A stretch of 64,000 nt of DNA from NCBI RefSeq assembly GCF_002794255.1, contig NZ_PGGW01000058.1:106624-170623 (forward strand). Reading direction: 5' to 3'. A program made the position numbers and the translations under genes. The notes beneath the pieces are model-generated. The model ran no database searches and had not been told where the DNA came from. It worked only from the letters and a program-made list of their open reading frames with translations. This document shows positions 32,574-41,800 of the stretch, in pieces (the first letter of the stretch is position 1; every line of letters starts with the position of its first letter). The DNA is from Streptomyces carminius (GTDB lineage Bacteria; Actinomycetota; Actinomycetes; Streptomycetales; Streptomycetaceae).

Positions 32574-33293
32574 TCATGGAGTGGGCCACAGGCGAGCAGT
32601 CCCTGAGGGGATCTTCTCCAAGAGGGTCCAGCTCCACGAACGCCCGTCGATCACCAGGGTGGTCTCGTCTGCGACTCGCCATCCGCTCATCCATCTGCCA
32701 CCGCCGTGGTTGCGTGCTCGGCATGAACAGGTGCATACATAGCCGATCGCATTCATACAGCGTGGGTTGCACTTCTCGGAACGGTTGAACTCCCGGCCGA
32801 GCAGGATGCGACCGTGCCGCTGCACAAGAGCGCCAGTGAGTTCGATGAAATGGTCCGTGGCCACAGCCCAGGAGCCGTTGTTCCGTTCCCACTCCGGCCT
32901 GGCTCGGCTGTGTACGTAGGTGTGCACGAACCGCTCGTGCTTCTGCCAGCCGTGCTTGGGGATCCAGTAACCGGTGCGCCCCTTGGCCGGGAGGGTGACG
33001 ATGGGGGCATCGGCGTCGTCCCACAGCGGGATCCACGATGGTCTCGGCACAGGCACCTCCTGGATCGTGCTGCGGGGACGCCGTGGCGTGGAATGCGAGT
33101 TGTCAGAGGGACCGATCTTGTAGAGCGGCATCTGGGGCACTCCAGGCTGATAACGCTGCTTCGCGGACTCCGGGCACTGCCCGACTCGCCGATCAACGCG
33201 GGGATGAGCGAGTACCTTTCCCGTGCGTCGGTCTATCCGTATGGCACCGCCGCAGAGCCGGCATCTTCCCTTCTCCGTGTAGGAGGTAGTCAA
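32574..33293 (-). CDS. Cysteine-containing protein of unknown function
   Basis: I place the start at TTG 33293 because AAGGGAAC lies just upstream and the sequence TTSYTEKGRCRLCGGAIRID begins there, giving 239 aa. Two Cys groups are visible: CRLCGG near the N-terminus and CMNAIGYVCTCSCRARNHGG (~190-210). These suggest bound zinc. The middle (WIPLWDDADAPIVTLPAKGRTGYWIPKHGW) is Trp-rich. No known family is recognised. It lies inside the tRNA island between pseudogenes, so it may be cargo. Confidence 0.55.
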   Translation of the reverse strand: MTTSYTEKGRCRLCGGAIRIDRRTGKVLAHPRVDRRVGQCPESAKQRYQPGVPQMPLYKIGPSDNSHSTPRRPRSTIQEVPVPRPSWIPLWDDADAPIVTLPAKGRTGYWIPKHGWQKHERFVHTYVHSRARPEWERNNGSWAVATDHFIELTGALVQRHGRILLGREFNRSEKCNPRCMNAIGYVCTCSCRARNHGGGRWMSGWRVADETTLVIDGRSWSWTLLEKIPSGTARLWPTP

Positions 33294-33855
33294 AGCGTTC
33301 CCTTCATGCGAAGAGAGCCTGAAAGCTCGGACGGATTCGGACCCTTCGGACGCAGCAGGCCCAGCGTAGGCACGACTACCGCCGACGGGTGTCGAGTTGG
33401 AGATATGAGGCTGCATACCTGACCACCACGTCCGGGCGCCACCGGCACGCATCAGGAACTCCGCCGGCCGTGGCCGACAACGCGGCGGATGACTCGGCCT
33501 TCCTCTATCGGCGGAGGTGAGGTTGATGTGCGCGCCCAGGGGGCGGGCCTGGCCCACCTGGTCTCCAGCCTGGTGCCGCTGGGCGTCGTCAAGGGCTGAG
33601 GGGACGCCCGGCTCCGGGGCCGACCGGCCGGCGGGAACATGGACCGGTGAACGGTGACGGCCCGGGCCGGTGAGCGCCCGGCCGCCCGGAGGAGATCGCC
33701 GGGGTGTTCGCGGGAGCCGGAGAGCTTTGTGGCGCGGCCGAAGTCGAGGATCCCCATGGCCACGCCCAGCTCCACGTGGTCCCATGGGGTCGACAAGCCT
33801 CCCGGGATCCCGGGGTCCGACGGCGTGGTGGAACAGCGGCCGGATTGGCGAGGGG
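33294..33855. other. Decayed stretch of the island
   Basis: Over these 562 nt I see no intact gene. The only recognisable part is the seryl-tRNA synthetase-like fragment at 33710-33807. Another leftward frame near 33520-33590 (QARPLGAHINLTSADR) looks protein-like but is not identified. Confidence 0.5.
33710..33807 (-). pseudogene. Seryl-tRNA synthetase-like gene fragment
   Basis: A leftward frame reads LSTPWDHVELGVAMGILDF and then GRATKLSGSRE. This closely resembles the motif preceding the catalytic core of seryl-tRNA synthetases (DHVELGEALGLIDF…AKVSGSR). Similarity stops abruptly on both sides, and no start codon or ribosome site is present. Only ~30 residues remain, so the identification is tentative. 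Confidence 0.5.
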
Positions 33856-34647
33856 TCAGAGAACCACTCCGTCCCGCACAGCGGTGAGCGGAAGGTCCCG
33901 TCGGGGGAGGTGTATCCAGCCCTCGACCTCGGCCCCGGATTGTTCCTCCTCGGTGGCCGGCACATGGGTCATCCCACACGCTGCGGCCCGCGCGACGACC
34001 GCCGAGATCAGGGCGTCCAGATCATGGTCACTGGCCACACACCGGCCACGAACCCGGTCGGACAGGTCCAGGTCCAGGCCGTCCTCAAGACCGGCAAGAA
34101 TCCGGGCCCGCGCAGCCGTGGCACCCTTGCCCTTGTAGGTCCCATCCGGAGCGAGTCCCCACTGGATCAGCGCGAACGCCGGGTAGACCTCGACGACTGG
34201 GCCCGAACCGTCACGCGGTATCGCCGGACCGCCCTCGGCCAGCCGAGCCAGCAGGCCGGCCGCACGGATGGCGACGACACCGAGCTTGTCGGCCGACACC
34301 GACAGCGGACGCCGTCTGCCTGCCCCGGTGCGCTTCCACGCCACGTCATCGGTCAGCCGATGAGTAAAGGTGTTGCCGAGCCCGGGACGACCGTCGGCGC
34401 ACGTCGCGTGGTCGGCAAGCGCCGGTAGCTCGGCACCGGCCCGGTGCGCGACGAGCAGGGAGATGAAGTCGACCGGCCAGCCCAGGGGCGAGTCCAGTCC
34501 CGTCTTGTCCGCGGACCGCATCGCTGCCAACAGGTCGTTGTCGAGCTTCGCGGGAAGCAGTTCGACCACAGGCCGCCGGCCCCACGTCACGCGGCACATG
34601 CCCGTGGTCCCGGTACGCCCGGCCAGGTCGACCCCCACCGTCACCAT
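33856..34647 (-). CDS. DUF429 domain-containing protein
   Basis: The 263-aa product starts at ATG 34647 after GGAGGGTGACGCC; an upstream ATG at 34701 is possible. The first strand VTVGVDLAGRTGTTGMCRV looks like an RNase H-fold start. Later come GLDSPLGWPVDF, VVEVYPAFALIQW and SDHDLDALISAVVARAAA, the usual DUF429 signatures. The pattern of acidic residues suggests a nuclease-like active site (Asp in GVDLAG, Asp in DSPLGW, Asp in DLDALI). Its substrate is unknown. It is divergent from the toxin-antitoxin operon 138 nt away. Confidence 0.8.
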   Translation of the reverse strand: MVTVGVDLAGRTGTTGMCRVTWGRRPVVELLPAKLDNDLLAAMRSADKTGLDSPLGWPVDFISLLVAHRAGAELPALADHATCADGRPGLGNTFTHRLTDDVAWKRTGAGRRRPLSVSADKLGVVAIRAAGLLARLAEGGPAIPRDGSGPVVEVYPAFALIQWGLAPDGTYKGKGATAARARILAGLEDGLDLDLSDRVRGRCVASDHDLDALISAVVARAAACGMTHVPATEEEQSGAEVEGWIHLPRRDLPLTAVRDGVVL

Positions 34648-34761
34648 GGCGTCACCCTCCACTACGTCGGAGGCCTGCTTCATCACAGGAGTCACCTGCA
34701 CGAGGAGTTCCCTTCCGTGGCCTGCCCGAATGCCTCCTGTTCCGCACCCCGAGAACCGTTA

Positions 34762-34774
34762 CTACCTTCGGTAG
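34762..34774. promoter_or_regulatory. Small dyad CTACC-TTC-GGTAG before the antitoxin gene
   Basis: This perfect 5-bp inverted repeat lies 10 nt upstream of the antitoxin ATG. Ribbon-helix-helix antitoxins autoregulate through such dyads, so it may be the operator of the operon. Confidence 0.4.
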
Positions 34775-34784
34775 GATCAGGACC

Positions 34785-35036
34785 ATGAGTAGTAGCAAAA
34801 AATACTCCATCAGTCTTCCCGAAGATCTCGCCGAGTCCGTACGCACTCATGTGGGCCCCGGCGGCTTCTCCGCCTATGTGGCCGAGGCGCTGGAACAGCG
34901 CGTGGCCATGGACAAGCTCCGCGAGATCGTCACCGACTTCGAGACCGACAACGAACCGCTGTCCCGCGAGGAGATCGAAGCGGCCCGTGCCATGCTGCGC
35001 CACGACCGGCGTAACTCAGGCGGTGCTGCGGCCTGA
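34785..35036 (+). CDS. Ribbon-helix-helix-type antitoxin
   Basis: The 83-aa protein starts at ATG 34785. Its N-terminus KKYSISLPEDLAESVRTHV is a beta strand plus helix as in ribbon-helix-helix DNA-binding antitoxins. VAMDKLREIVTDFETDNEPLSREEIEAARAML is an acidic, toxin-binding-like tail. Its stop overlaps the toxin ATG (TGATG), the normal coupling of such pairs. It should neutralise the PIN toxin and repress the operon. Confidence 0.82.
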   Translation: MSSSKKYSISLPEDLAESVRTHVGPGGFSAYVAEALEQRVAMDKLREIVTDFETDNEPLSREEIEAARAMLRHDRRNSGGAAA

Positions 35037-35428
35037 TGCCCGGCACGCTCTTCCTCGACAGCGAGGGGCTGTCCAAGCTCTACCTCAAGGACCGCACCGT
35101 CCTGGCCCTCGTCCAGGCGGCCTCGGAAGAAGGCGTCCGGGTCGCCACGACCGCCATGACCACTCTCGAGGCGGACTACGAGCGCATCCACCCCGCTCGC
35201 ATCCGGTGGGTGCTCTCCCGGATCGACGTCCATGACGTCACCAAGGACGTCACCGGCCAAGCGGCTGCACTGCTGCGTGGCCACCGCCTCAGAGGCCATA
35301 AGTACGCCATCGACGCCGTCCTCGCGGCCATCGCGCGCTCCGCGCCGGGACCGGTCACCGTCCTCACCTCCGACCCCGAGGACATCAGCCTGCTCTGCGG
35401 ACCCGCCATCGAGATCGTCAAAGCCTGA
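35036..35428 (+). CDS. PIN-domain toxin (VapC-like ribonuclease)
   Basis: The 130-aa protein has the PIN acidic set: Asp8 (LFLDSEG), Glu45 (TLEADY), Asp93 (YAIDAVLAAIA) and Asp113 (LTSDPEDI). This matches the magnesium-dependent RNase fold of VapC toxins. Targets of the family are usually tRNAs or rRNA. It is coupled to the antitoxin gene and is the last gene of the island, ~110 nt from the tRNA-Thr att copy. Such a position suggests that it stabilises the island. Confidence 0.85.
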   Translation: MPGTLFLDSEGLSKLYLKDRTVLALVQAASEEGVRVATTAMTTLEADYERIHPARIRWVLSRIDVHDVTKDVTGQAAALLRGHRLRGHKYAIDAVLAAIARSAPGPVTVLTSDPEDISLLCGPAIEIVKA

Positions 35429-35477
35429 TGCATGCGGATCGCGCGCACGCCCGCTCACGTACGACGCCGAGCAGATA

Positions 35478-35512
35478 CAGAAGGCCCCCGTGAGGATCAC
35501 GGGGGCCTTCTG
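35478..35512. terminator. Perfect 16-bp hairpin between the toxin gene and tRNA-Thr
   Basis: Arms 35478-35493 and 35497-35512 pair perfectly around GGA. The element is convergent to both the toxin gene and the tRNA, so it probably terminates both. It supplies the tRNA with a terminator in place of the one displaced to 30233-30270. Confidence 0.8.
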
Positions 35513-35540
35513 TTCGAACCGTCTCCCCTGGTGAGGGGCG

Positions 35541-35583
35541 GAGCCGCCTAAGGGAATCGAACCCTTGACCTACGCATTACGAG
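35541..35583. repeat. Right attachment repeat (3' part of tRNA-Thr)
   Basis: These 43 bp are identical to 30277-30319. The copy is part of the functional tRNA gene, showing that the element restores the tRNA 3' end on integration. Confidence 0.85.
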
Positions 35584-35615
35584 TGCGTCGCTCTGGCCGA
35601 CTGAGCTAAGGCGGC
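35542..35615 (-). tRNA. tRNA-Thr (anticodon CGT)
   Basis: On the minus strand the gene folds as a cloverleaf. The acceptor stem is GCCGCCT/AGGCGGC, the D arm contains AGCTCAGTCGG, the anticodon loop is CTCGTAA with anticodon CGT, and the T arm contains GGTTCGATTCC. No CCA is encoded, as is common in Streptomyces. It reads ACG threonine codons and is the insertion site of the island. Confidence 0.95.
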
Positions 35616-35738
35616 GAACGCTCGCGGCCGGGCCGCGGCGGGCTCAAGTCTACACAGTGCCCGGGGGTGCCCCGTACCGGGTTCGCGCCGGGGCGGCGAG
35701 GGCGCCCGGGAGCGGGACCCGGGGCGGGGACGCCGGGG

Positions 35739-37367
35739 TCAGGTGCACTTCGCGCCCTTCTCGGGGACCTTGCCGCGCAGCAGGTAGGCGTTGACCGCCG
35801 AGTCGACGCAGTCGCTGCCGCGCACGTACGCGGTGTGGCCGTCGCCCTCGTACGTCAGCAGGGTCGCCGAGGAGAGCTGTGCGGCCAGGCCCTCGGCCCA
35901 CTTGTACGGGGTGGCCGGGTCTCGGGTGGTGCCCAGGACCAGGATCGGGGCGGCGCCCTCCGCCTCGATGCGGTGGGGTTCGCCGGTGGGCCGCGGTTCC
36001 CAGTAGGTGCAGTTCAGGGCGGACCAGGCGAAGCTGCGGCCGAAGACCGGGGATGCCTCCCGGAAGTCCGCCACGGCCCGTTTGGCCTCGGCCGGGCTGC
36101 TGAAGGGCGGCGGGAGGTCGATGCAGTTCACCGCGGCGTTGGCGTACATGATGTTGCCGTAGGAGCCGTCCGGGTCCCGCTCGTAGTAGTCGTCGGCCAG
36201 CGCCAGCAGTTCCGCGCCGTCGCCGTCCAGGGCGGAGGTGAGCGCCGAGCGCAGCTTCGGCCAGTAGTACTCGGTGTACATGGCGTTCAGCACGCCGATC
36301 GTGCCCAGCGACTCGGTCAGCTCGCGTTCCTGGCCGGTCTCCAGCGGCCGGCTGTCCAGGCGCTTCAGGAAGTCGCCCAGCTTCCGGCCCGCGTCCTCGG
36401 GGTCCTCGGTGCCCAGCGGGCAGTCCCGCCGCTCCACGCAGTCGGCCAGGAAGGCGGTGAGGGCGGTGTCGAAGCCCGCGGTCTGGTCGCGGTTGAGCTC
36501 CTCGGAGGTGAGCGAGGGGTCCATGGCGCCGTCCAGGACGAGACGGCCGACCCGGGAGGGGAAGAGTCCGGCGTAGGTGGCGCCGAGGTAGGTGCCGTAG
36601 GAGGCGCCGACGTAGGTGAGCCTGTCGTCGCCGAGTGCCGCGCGCAGGACGTCCAGGTCGCGGGCGGCCTCGGCGGTGGAGACATGGCCCAGCAGCTCGC
36701 CCGCGCGCTTCTCGCAGCCCTCGGCGAACTTCTTGAACGCCTCGACCAGTTCCTCGGTCTCGCCCTGGTCGTCCGGTGTGACGTCGGTCTGCGTGTAGGC
36801 GTCCATCTCCTCGTCGGCCAGGCACTCGACGGGCTCACTGCGGGCCACGCCGCGCGGGTCCATGCCGACGATGTCATACCGGGCGCGCACCGGGGCCGGA
36901 TAGCCGACGCCCGCCGCGAGCTGGACGTAGTCGACGGCGGAGCCGCCGGGGCCGCCCGGGTTGACGTGCAGGGTGCCCAGGCGTTCGCCCGGGCCGGTGG
37001 CCTTCTTGCGGGTGACGGCCAGCTCCAGGTCCTCGTCCGCGTCCGGCGCCGCGTAGTCCAGGGGCACCCGCAGCTTCGCGCACTGGAAGCCGGAGACTCC
37101 GCAGTCCTTCCAGTCCGGCTTCTGCCCGTAGTACGGCTTCAGCTCCGCCGGGATCTCCTCCGGCAGCGGCTCCAGCGGCGCGGCGGTCGGGGCCGCGCGG
37201 TCGTCGCCCGGGGACCGCGCGGGCGGTTCGGAGACGCCCGGACCGCGCCGCTTCTCCTCTCCGGGCTCCCCGGGGCCGTCGCCGTCCGAGCCGGAGCAGC
37301 CCGACAGCAGCAGCGCGGCGGTCGCGAGCGCGACGCCGCCGGTACGGAGCAGACGCCTGGTGTCCAT
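35739..37367 (-). CDS. Secreted alpha/beta-hydrolase lipoprotein, tripeptidyl aminopeptidase-like (SlpD/TAP family)
   Basis: This 542-aa precursor starts with a lipoprotein signal (MDTRRLLRTG…LLLSGC; lipobox Cys near residue 24) followed by a Gly/Ser/Asp-rich linker. The nucleophile elbow GASYG lies near ~257 in YVGASYGTYLG. The charge-relay Asp is in LGTTRDPATPYKWAEG and the His in YEGDGHTAYVRGSDC, close to the C-terminus. The TAP-like C-terminal domain is typical of Streptomyces mycelium-associated peptidases. It probably removes N-terminal peptides at the cell surface. The equivalent genomic position in S. coelicolor also carries such a protease. Confidence 0.87.
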   Translation of the reverse strand: MDTRRLLRTGGVALATAALLLSGCSGSDGDGPGEPGEEKRRGPGVSEPPARSPGDDRAAPTAAPLEPLPEEIPAELKPYYGQKPDWKDCGVSGFQCAKLRVPLDYAAPDADEDLELAVTRKKATGPGERLGTLHVNPGGPGGSAVDYVQLAAGVGYPAPVRARYDIVGMDPRGVARSEPVECLADEEMDAYTQTDVTPDDQGETEELVEAFKKFAEGCEKRAGELLGHVSTAEAARDLDVLRAALGDDRLTYVGASYGTYLGATYAGLFPSRVGRLVLDGAMDPSLTSEELNRDQTAGFDTALTAFLADCVERRDCPLGTEDPEDAGRKLGDFLKRLDSRPLETGQERELTESLGTIGVLNAMYTEYYWPKLRSALTSALDGDGAELLALADDYYERDPDGSYGNIMYANAAVNCIDLPPPFSSPAEAKRAVADFREASPVFGRSFAWSALNCTYWEPRPTGEPHRIEAEGAAPILVLGTTRDPATPYKWAEGLAAQLSSATLLTYEGDGHTAYVRGSDCVDSAVNAYLLRGKVPEKGAKCT

Positions 37368-37428
37368 GTCCGGAGCGTATACGGGCCGGAGCGGCGCGGC
37401 AGGGCGCCTCTCCGCCCAGGCGGCCGGT

Positions 37429-38661
37429 TCAGCCCGTCCGCAGGGTCACCGCCATCGCCTCCACGGCGAGCAGCGGCGCCACGTTGCGGTCGATGGCGCG
37501 GCGGCACCGCAGGACGGCCTCCACGCGGCGCAGCGTCTGCTCCGGCCGGGTGGTGGCGGCGACGCGCTCCACCGCGTCGCGGACGTCCTCGTTGGCGAGG
37601 GCGACCGGAGAGCCGAACTGCCGGGCCAGGACGTCGCGGTAGAAGGAGGTGAGATCGACCAGGGCGAGGTCGAGGGAGTCGCGCTGGGCCCGGGTGGCCC
37701 GGCGCTTCTGACGGGTCTCCAGATCCTTCATCACCCCCGCCGTACCGCGCGGCAGCCGGCCGCCCTCGGACGCGCCGAGCGCGGCGCGCATCTCCTCCGT
37801 CTCCCTGGCGTCCACCTCCTCGACGGCCTCCCTGGCGTCCGTGCCGGCCGCGTCGATCAGCTCCTGGGCGGCCTTCAGCGCGTCGCCGAGCTGCTCGATG
37901 CGGACGGGGAGCCGCAGTACGGCGGCGCGGCGGGCACGGGCCCGTTCGTCGGTGGCCAGCCGGCGGGCCCGGTCGATGTGTCCCTGGGTGGCGCGGGCGG
38001 CGGTGGCGGCCGTCTCCGGCTCGATGCCGTCGCGGCGGATCAGCAGGTCGGCGACGGCGGCCACCGGCGGGGTGCGCAGCACCAGCAGACGGCAGCGGGA
38101 GCGGATCGTGGGCAGGACGTCGTCGACGGAGGAGGCGCACAGCAGCCACACCGTGCGGGGGGCGGGCTCCTCGACGGCCTTGAGCAGGACGTTCCCCGCG
38201 CTCTCGGTGAGCCGGTCGGCCTCCTCCAGGACGATGACCTGCCAGCGGCCGCCCGACGGGGAGAGCTGGGTGCGGCGCACCAGCTCGCGGGTGGTGTCGG
38301 CGCCGATGCTGAGCTGGTCGGTGCGGACGACCTCGACATCGGCGTGCGTACCGACCAGGGCCGTGTGGCAGCCGTCGCAGAAGCCGCAGCCGGGGGCGCC
38401 GCCCAGCGCCCGGTCGGGGCTGACGCACTGCAGGGCGGCGGCGAAGGCGCGGGCGGCGGTGGCCCGGCCGGAGCCGGGCGGCCCGGTGAACAGCCAGGCG
38501 TGCGTCATCGCCGAACCGGGCAGCGCGGCGGTCCCCGCTCCGCCGGAGGCGGCGGCACCGCCGGAGGAGGCGGCGGTGACGTACGCGTCGGCGTCACGGG
38601 CGGCGGCGACGAGCTGCTCGGTGACCCCGTCCTGCCCGACGAGGTCCTCCCATACGGTCAT
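37429..38661 (-). CDS. holB: DNA polymerase III subunit delta'
   Basis: The 410-aa AAA+ protein starts MTVWEDLVGQDGV at ATG 38661. It has a P-loop-like GPPGSGRATAARAFA (Arg in place of the usual Lys, as tolerated in delta'). A four-Cys zinc module follows (CVSPDRALGGAPGCGFCDGC), then VIVLEEADRLTESAGNVLLKAVEEP and SVDDVLPTIRSRC. A Gly/Ala-rich insertion (~30-52) precedes the P-loop. The protein is a clamp-loader subunit that helps load the beta sliding clamp. It follows the thymidylate kinase fusion gene on the same strand, a conserved Streptomyces order. Confidence 0.92.
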   Translation of the reverse strand: MTVWEDLVGQDGVTEQLVAAARDADAYVTAASSGGAAASGGAGTAALPGSAMTHAWLFTGPPGSGRATAARAFAAALQCVSPDRALGGAPGCGFCDGCHTALVGTHADVEVVRTDQLSIGADTTRELVRRTQLSPSGGRWQVIVLEEADRLTESAGNVLLKAVEEPAPRTVWLLCASSVDDVLPTIRSRCRLLVLRTPPVAAVADLLIRRDGIEPETAATAARATQGHIDRARRLATDERARARRAAVLRLPVRIEQLGDALKAAQELIDAAGTDAREAVEEVDARETEEMRAALGASEGGRLPRGTAGVMKDLETRQKRRATRAQRDSLDLALVDLTSFYRDVLARQFGSPVALANEDVRDAVERVAATTRPEQTLRRVEAVLRCRRAIDRNVAPLLAVEAMAVTLRTG

Positions 38662-38804
38662 GGTCCGGTGCCCCTCCTCCCGGTGTTCCGGTGTCCTGTC
38701 GTCCCGCTGTCCGGGCCCGTCCCGGCGGGTCCGTCCCGGCCCGGCCCATTGTGCCGTGCCCGGCTGACAGGCCGGTGCGGCGGACCGTGCCCGGCGGCCG
38801 GCTC

Positions 38805-41800
38805 TCAGCCGCGGCGGCCCCGGCGTCCGCCGCGCCCGTCCTCGCCGGCGGGGCCGTCCGGGTCCGCGGTGTCGTCGCCGGTCAGCGCCTGCTGGGGGCC
38901 GAGCAGTTCGTCGGCGAGGGTGGGCAGGTCGTCCAGCGGTGTCTCCTCCGCCCATTCGGGGCGGCGCCGGGGGCGGCCCTCCTCGTCGACCTGGGGCAGC
39001 TCCCTGGTGCGCTCCGCCTCGTCCGGCCCGGGGGCGGCGGACGCGGGCGGCGCGGGCGGCTGGACCTGGGGCAGTACGGCGGTCTCGTCCGCGTCGGGGT
39101 CGCGGGACGGCGGCGGGCCGGCGGGCCGGGCCCGCGGTATGACGACCGTCTCGTCCTCCGCCGGCTTCCCCGCCGGGCCCTCCGCCGGGATCTGCGGCAG
39201 CATCCTGGTCTCGGCATCGGGGTCGGCACCCGGGCCGGCGGCACCGGCGGCGCCCGCGGCGTCCGCCTCCTCGGTCGTGCGCAGCGAGTGCCCGGACTGT
39301 TCGGGCTGTGCTCGCCGCTGCTCCTCCTCGGCCCGGCGGCGGGCCTCCTCGGCGCGCAGCAGCGCCTCCTCGGCCTTGCGCTGCTTCTCCCGGCGGCGTT
39401 CCTCGGCCTCGGCCCGCAGCCGGGCCTCCTCCTCGGCCTGCCGGCGGCGGCGTTCCGCCTCCTCACGGCGGGTCCGCTCCTCCGCCTCGCGGCGCCTGCG
39501 CTCCTCCTCCGCCTGCCGGCGGGCCTCCTCGGCGCGGCGGCGGGCCTCCTCGGCCTGGCGCAGCTCCTCGCGGCGGCGGGCTTCCTCCTCCTCGCGCTTC
39601 CTGCGCTCCTCCTCCTCGGCGCGCAGCCGGGCCAGACGCTCCTCCCGCTCACGCGCCAGGCGCTCCTCCTCGGCCTTGCGCGCCGCTTCCTCCTCCGCGC
39701 GCCTGCGGGCCTCCTCCTCGGCCTTGCGGCGGGCCTCCTCGCGGGCGGCGATCTCGGCCTCGGAGAGCGGCAGCGTCTGGTCGAGCCGGTGCCGTACGAC
39801 GGTGGTGACCGCCTCGGGCTCCTGCCCGGCGTCCACCACCAGGTAGCGCGTCGGGTCGGCGGCGGCCAGCGCCAGGAAACCGGCGCGGACCTTCCGGTGG
39901 AACTCGGCGGACTCCGACTCCAGCCGGTCGGGCGCCTCGGTGAACCGCTCGCGGGCGGTCTCCGGCGAGATGTCCAGCAGCACCGTCAGGTGCGGGACGA
40001 GCCCGCCGGTGGCCCAGCGGGAGATCCGGGCGACCTCGGTGGGCGACAGATCGCGGCCCGCGCCCTGGTAGGCGACGGAGGAGTCCACGTAGCGGTCGGA
40101 GATGACGACGGCACCGCGCTCCAGGGCGGGCCGGAGGACCGACTCGACGTGCTCGGCCCGGTCGGCGGCGTACAGCAGGGTCTCGGCACGGTGCGACAGG
40201 CCGGCCGAGGAGACGTCCAGCAGGATCGCGCGCAGCCGCTTGCCGATCGGGGTGGCGCCCGGCTCGCGAGTGACCACCACCTCGTGGCCCTTGGCCTGGA
40301 TCCACTCGGCCAGCGCCTCCACCTGGGTGGACTTGCCCGCTCCGTCGCCGCCCTCCACGGCGATGAAGAAGCCGTTCGGCGCGGGCGCCGGACGCGGCTC
40401 GGTGCCGCCGGTGAACGCGTCGCGCAGGTCGCGCCGCAGCGGTACGCCCTGCCGGTCGTCCAGACGGACCAGGACGAGGGCAGCCACCGGCAGCAGCAGC
40501 GCGCCCACCAGCATCATGGCGAAGGCGGCGCCGCCGTGCGCGAGGACGAAGTCGCCGTTTTCCACCCGGTGCGGCCCTATGAGGGCGGCCAGCACGGGCG
40601 CGGCGAGGGCGGCGAGCGCGATGGAGAGCCGTACGACCGCGTGGAGGTGGTCGGTCGTCCGGGCGCGGCGGGGCTCCTCGGTCTCCTCGTCCAGCAGGGT
40701 GTGTCCGGTGTTCGCGGCGACCCCGGCGGCCAGGCCCGCGAGCAGGGCCAGCAGCAGCACGGTCGTCAGGTCGGGGGTGAGCCCGGCGGCGAGCAGGGCC
40801 AGCCCGGTCAGGCCCGTGGCCAGGGCCAGCAGCCGGCGCCGGGACAGGGCGGGCAGGACGCGCGGCGCCCGGCGGACACCGGCGGCGGTGCCGCCGGTCA
40901 GCGCCAGGACGGACAGGCCGAAGGCGACCGGGCCGCCGCCGAGGTCGGCGGTGTGCAGGGCGGCCAGCGCCACGGCCGCGGCGATCGCGGCGGCGAGGCA
41001 GGCGCAGGCCAGGACGAGCAGCGGGGCGGCGCCGGTGCGGCCCCGGTCCACCGTCCGGTCGGCGCCCTTCGCCGCCTCACCCGCCTCGTCCGCCTTGCCC
41101 GTCTGGCCTGCCTTGTCCGTCTGGCCTGCCTTGCTGCGCGCCGTCCGGTCCGCACCGCCGGTCCTGGGCCGGCGCAGACCCTCCAGCGGGGAGCGGGGGC
41201 GCGGGGTGTCGCCGGCCGGGAGACGGAGGAAGTACAGCAGGCTCACCGAGGCGGCGAACAGTCCGGCGGCGGCGTACGAGGCCAGCGCCGCCTGGTGGGT
41301 GCCGAACCAGTCGACGACCGTGGCCAGCAGGTTGCTCACCAGGGCGACCGCCACCAGGGCCGCGCCGGCCAGCGGCACGGCGGCGAAGCCCGTGCGCAGC
41401 CACAGCCGGCGCAGGGCGTCGTGGTGGTCCGGCAGGGGGCGTACGGCGGCGCCCTCGGGCGGCGGCGCGGGCAGCAGCGTGGGGGCCGCGCTGTCCTTGG
41501 CCACCGTGTGGAAGCGTTCGGCGACCCCCAGCAGGAAGGCGGTGACCAGCAGGAACGCGAAAGCCTGGTCGGGCGTCCAGTCGACCCACAGCGGTGCGAC
41601 GATCATCAGCGCGAGCCGTACGCCGCCCGCGCCGATCATGGTCCAGCGGCGGTCGAGGGCGCCGGAGGAGTCCGCGGTCAGGGAGGACAGCGGGCCCAGC
41701 AGGACGGCGCCGAACAGCAGGGTGGCCAGCAGCCGGGCACCGAGGACGGCGGCCACGGCCAGGGCCGCCCCGCGGTAGCCGCCGCCGAGGAGCGGCTCAC

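Larger units (their letters stand above)
30277..35583. mobile_element. Decayed 5.3-kb genomic island in tRNA-Thr(CGT)
   Basis: The segment is bounded by a 43-bp perfect direct repeat (30277-30319 and 35541-35583). The right copy is the 3' part of an intact tRNA-Thr gene and the left copy is a partial duplicate without the tRNA 5' half. This is the footprint of site-specific integration into a tRNA 3' end. Inside are a small membrane protein, two frameshifted NUDIX genes, a Cys-rich protein, a probable serS fragment, a DUF429 protein and an antitoxin/PIN pair. I find no integrase, excisionase or transfer gene, so the island is probably immobile. Confidence 0.75.

Noticed and set aside
31105..35428. 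Island as an active conjugative element of pSAM2 type
   Set aside because: No integrase, excisionase, replication initiator or FtsK-like transfer gene is visible. Only the att repeats and cargo remain.
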